A stretch of DNA of 5,178 bases. Origin: Clostridium sp. (GTDB taxonomy: Bacteria; Bacillota; Clostridia; Clostridiales; Clostridiaceae). Under the pieces are notes generated by a model. The model was not told where the DNA came from. It did no database searches and saw only the letters and a list, made by a program, of their open reading frames with translations. The position numbers and the translations under genes were made by a program. Of this stretch, positions 4,355 to 5,178 are shown piece by piece (positions within the stretch are counted from its first letter, which is position 1; each line of letters starts with the position of its first letter). Location: NCBI GenBank assembly GCA_003539755.1, contig DPOH01000190.1:1-5178 (forward strand), written 5' to 3'.

Positions 4355-5178
4355 ATGATGGCCAATTTAGGACATGGGGGAAATGCAAAGGAAATAAGCA
4401 GGAGCATGGGAATTGATTATAATAATATAATGGATTTTTCAGCAAACATAAATCCACTTGGAATGCCTGAAAGTGCAAAAGAAGCTATTATAAATAATCT
4501 TGATGCTGTTACAAAGTATCCTGATATAACTTATTTTGAACTTAGAAATTCCATAAGAAATTTTGAAAATTCTAAAATACATACGGAAGAATTAAAGATA
4601 AATAATGAAGAAATAATTCTAGGAAATGGTGCTGCAGAAGTATTATTTAATATAGTAAAAGCAGTTGAGCCAAAAGAGGTCTTAATACCAGCACCTACAT
4701 TTTCAGAGTATGAAGAAGCTGTGGATGCAGTGAATGGTAAGGTAAATTTATATTATTTAAAAGAAGAAAATCAATTTATTATACAAGAAGATATTTTAGA
4801 TTGTATAAATGAAAAGCTGGACCTTATTTTTATATGCAATCCTAATAATCCTACAGGAGTAATTACTAATAAAAATCTTCTAAAAAAAATACTTGATAAA
4901 AGTTTAGAGAACAATGTTTATGTAGTAATAGATGAATCATTTCTTGATTTTATAAAAGATGATTTTTCAATGATAACTTTTATTAAAGATTATAGAAACT
5001 TAATTATAATAAAGTCGCTTACTAAATTTTTTGCCATACCTGGAATAAGGATAGGTTATGGACTTAATTCAGATAAAATGCTTTTAGAAAAAGTAAATAG
5101 AATAACTCCAGCATGGAATATAAATATACTTGCAGAAGAAGCGGTTAAATCAGCTTTAAAAGATAATAAGTATATTGA
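4355..5178 (+). CDS. cobD: L-threonine-O-3-phosphate decarboxylase CobD, 3'-truncated by window edge
   Basis: CobD is a PLP enzyme of the aspartate-aminotransferase fold (class I/II, close to histidinol-phosphate aminotransferase). It decarboxylates L-threonine phosphate to (R)-1-amino-2-propanol phosphate, used by CbiB. I translated this frame by hand: it stays open for 274 residues with no stop, and the last two bases begin the next codon. Family proteins are about 360 residues long, so roughly 80-90 residues lie beyond the window. The start is HGGN (7-10), typical of CobD, and DFSANINPLG (27-36) follows. Then come GNGAAE (90-95), NPNNPTG (162-168) with the cofactor-ring asparagine, and VIDESFLDF (191-199) with D193, which contacts the pyridine nitrogen. 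SLTKFFAIPGIRIGYG (221-236) holds K224, the Schiff-base lysine, and R232. ATG 4358 is an equally good start. HisC is the main alternative, but HGGN and the cbiB neighbour favour CobD. Confidence 0.93.
   Translation, partial: MMANLGHGGNAKEISRSMGIDYNNIMDFSANINPLGMPESAKEAIINNLDAVTKYPDITYFELRNSIRNFENSKIHTEELKINNEEIILGNGAAEVLFNIVKAVEPKEVLIPAPTFSEYEEAVDAVNGKVNLYYLKEENQFIIQEDILDCINEKLDLIFICNPNNPTGVITNKNLLKKILDKSLENNVYVVIDESFLDFIKDDFSMITFIKDYRNLIIIKSLTKFFAIPGIRIGYGLNSDKMLLEKVNRITPAWNINILAEEAVKSALKDNKYI

Noticed and set aside
1..5178. Cobalamin riboswitch, CRISPR array, tRNA or rRNA, transposon
   Set aside because: None was seen. The gaps are too short for a B12 riboswitch, no repeat arrays or transposase motifs appear, and any riboswitch would lie upstream of the operon's first gene.

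Overview
The window is AT-rich, and its codon use (AAA, ATA, TTA, GAA) looks like a low-GC Gram-positive anaerobe. Clostridium or a close relative is the best guess, made from composition, protein flavour and gene content rather than from a marker gene. All eight recognised genes are on the + strand and are packed with gaps of 3 to about 66 bases, with no convincing terminator. The window is therefore an internal slice of one long transcription unit. Both ends cut genes: an adenosyltransferase has lost its N-terminus at base 1, and CobD runs off the end at base 5178.

The unit encodes the late, post-corrin part of adenosylcobalamin (vitamin B12) synthesis and salvage. In order it holds: corrinoid adenosyltransferase (cobO/cobA type, 1-441), CobU (446-964), CobS (998-1753), an unrecognised membrane-anchored small protein (1814-2284), a short second CobU-like protein (2303-2686), a CobC-type histidine phosphatase (2753-3391), CbiB (3395-4345) and CobD (4355 to the end).

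The genes fit together as follows. CobO adenosylates the cobalt. CobD makes (R)-1-amino-2-propanol phosphate from L-threonine phosphate. CbiB attaches that to adenosylcobyric acid to give adenosylcobinamide phosphate. CobU phosphorylates salvaged cobinamide and guanylylates cobinamide phosphate. CobS joins the GDP-activated cobinamide to an alpha-ribazole phosphate. CobC removes the remaining phosphate, before or after the CobS step. CobT, CbiP, the corrin-ring genes and any cobalamin riboswitch are not in the window and may lie outside it.

The most interesting point is the pair of CobU-family proteins. The first keeps the N-terminal P-loop and the RIxxH guanylylation-site motif but has lost the C-terminal N/D-E-V/I-G-x-G-I-V-P motif. 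The second, short one has a degenerate P-loop and no RIxxH but keeps a textbook DEIGSGIVP. Their conserved elements are complementary, which suggests divided labour or a mixed complex. The unknown membrane protein between cobS and the short cobU, and an orphan strong Shine-Dalgarno sequence just before it, suggest that this stretch was rearranged.
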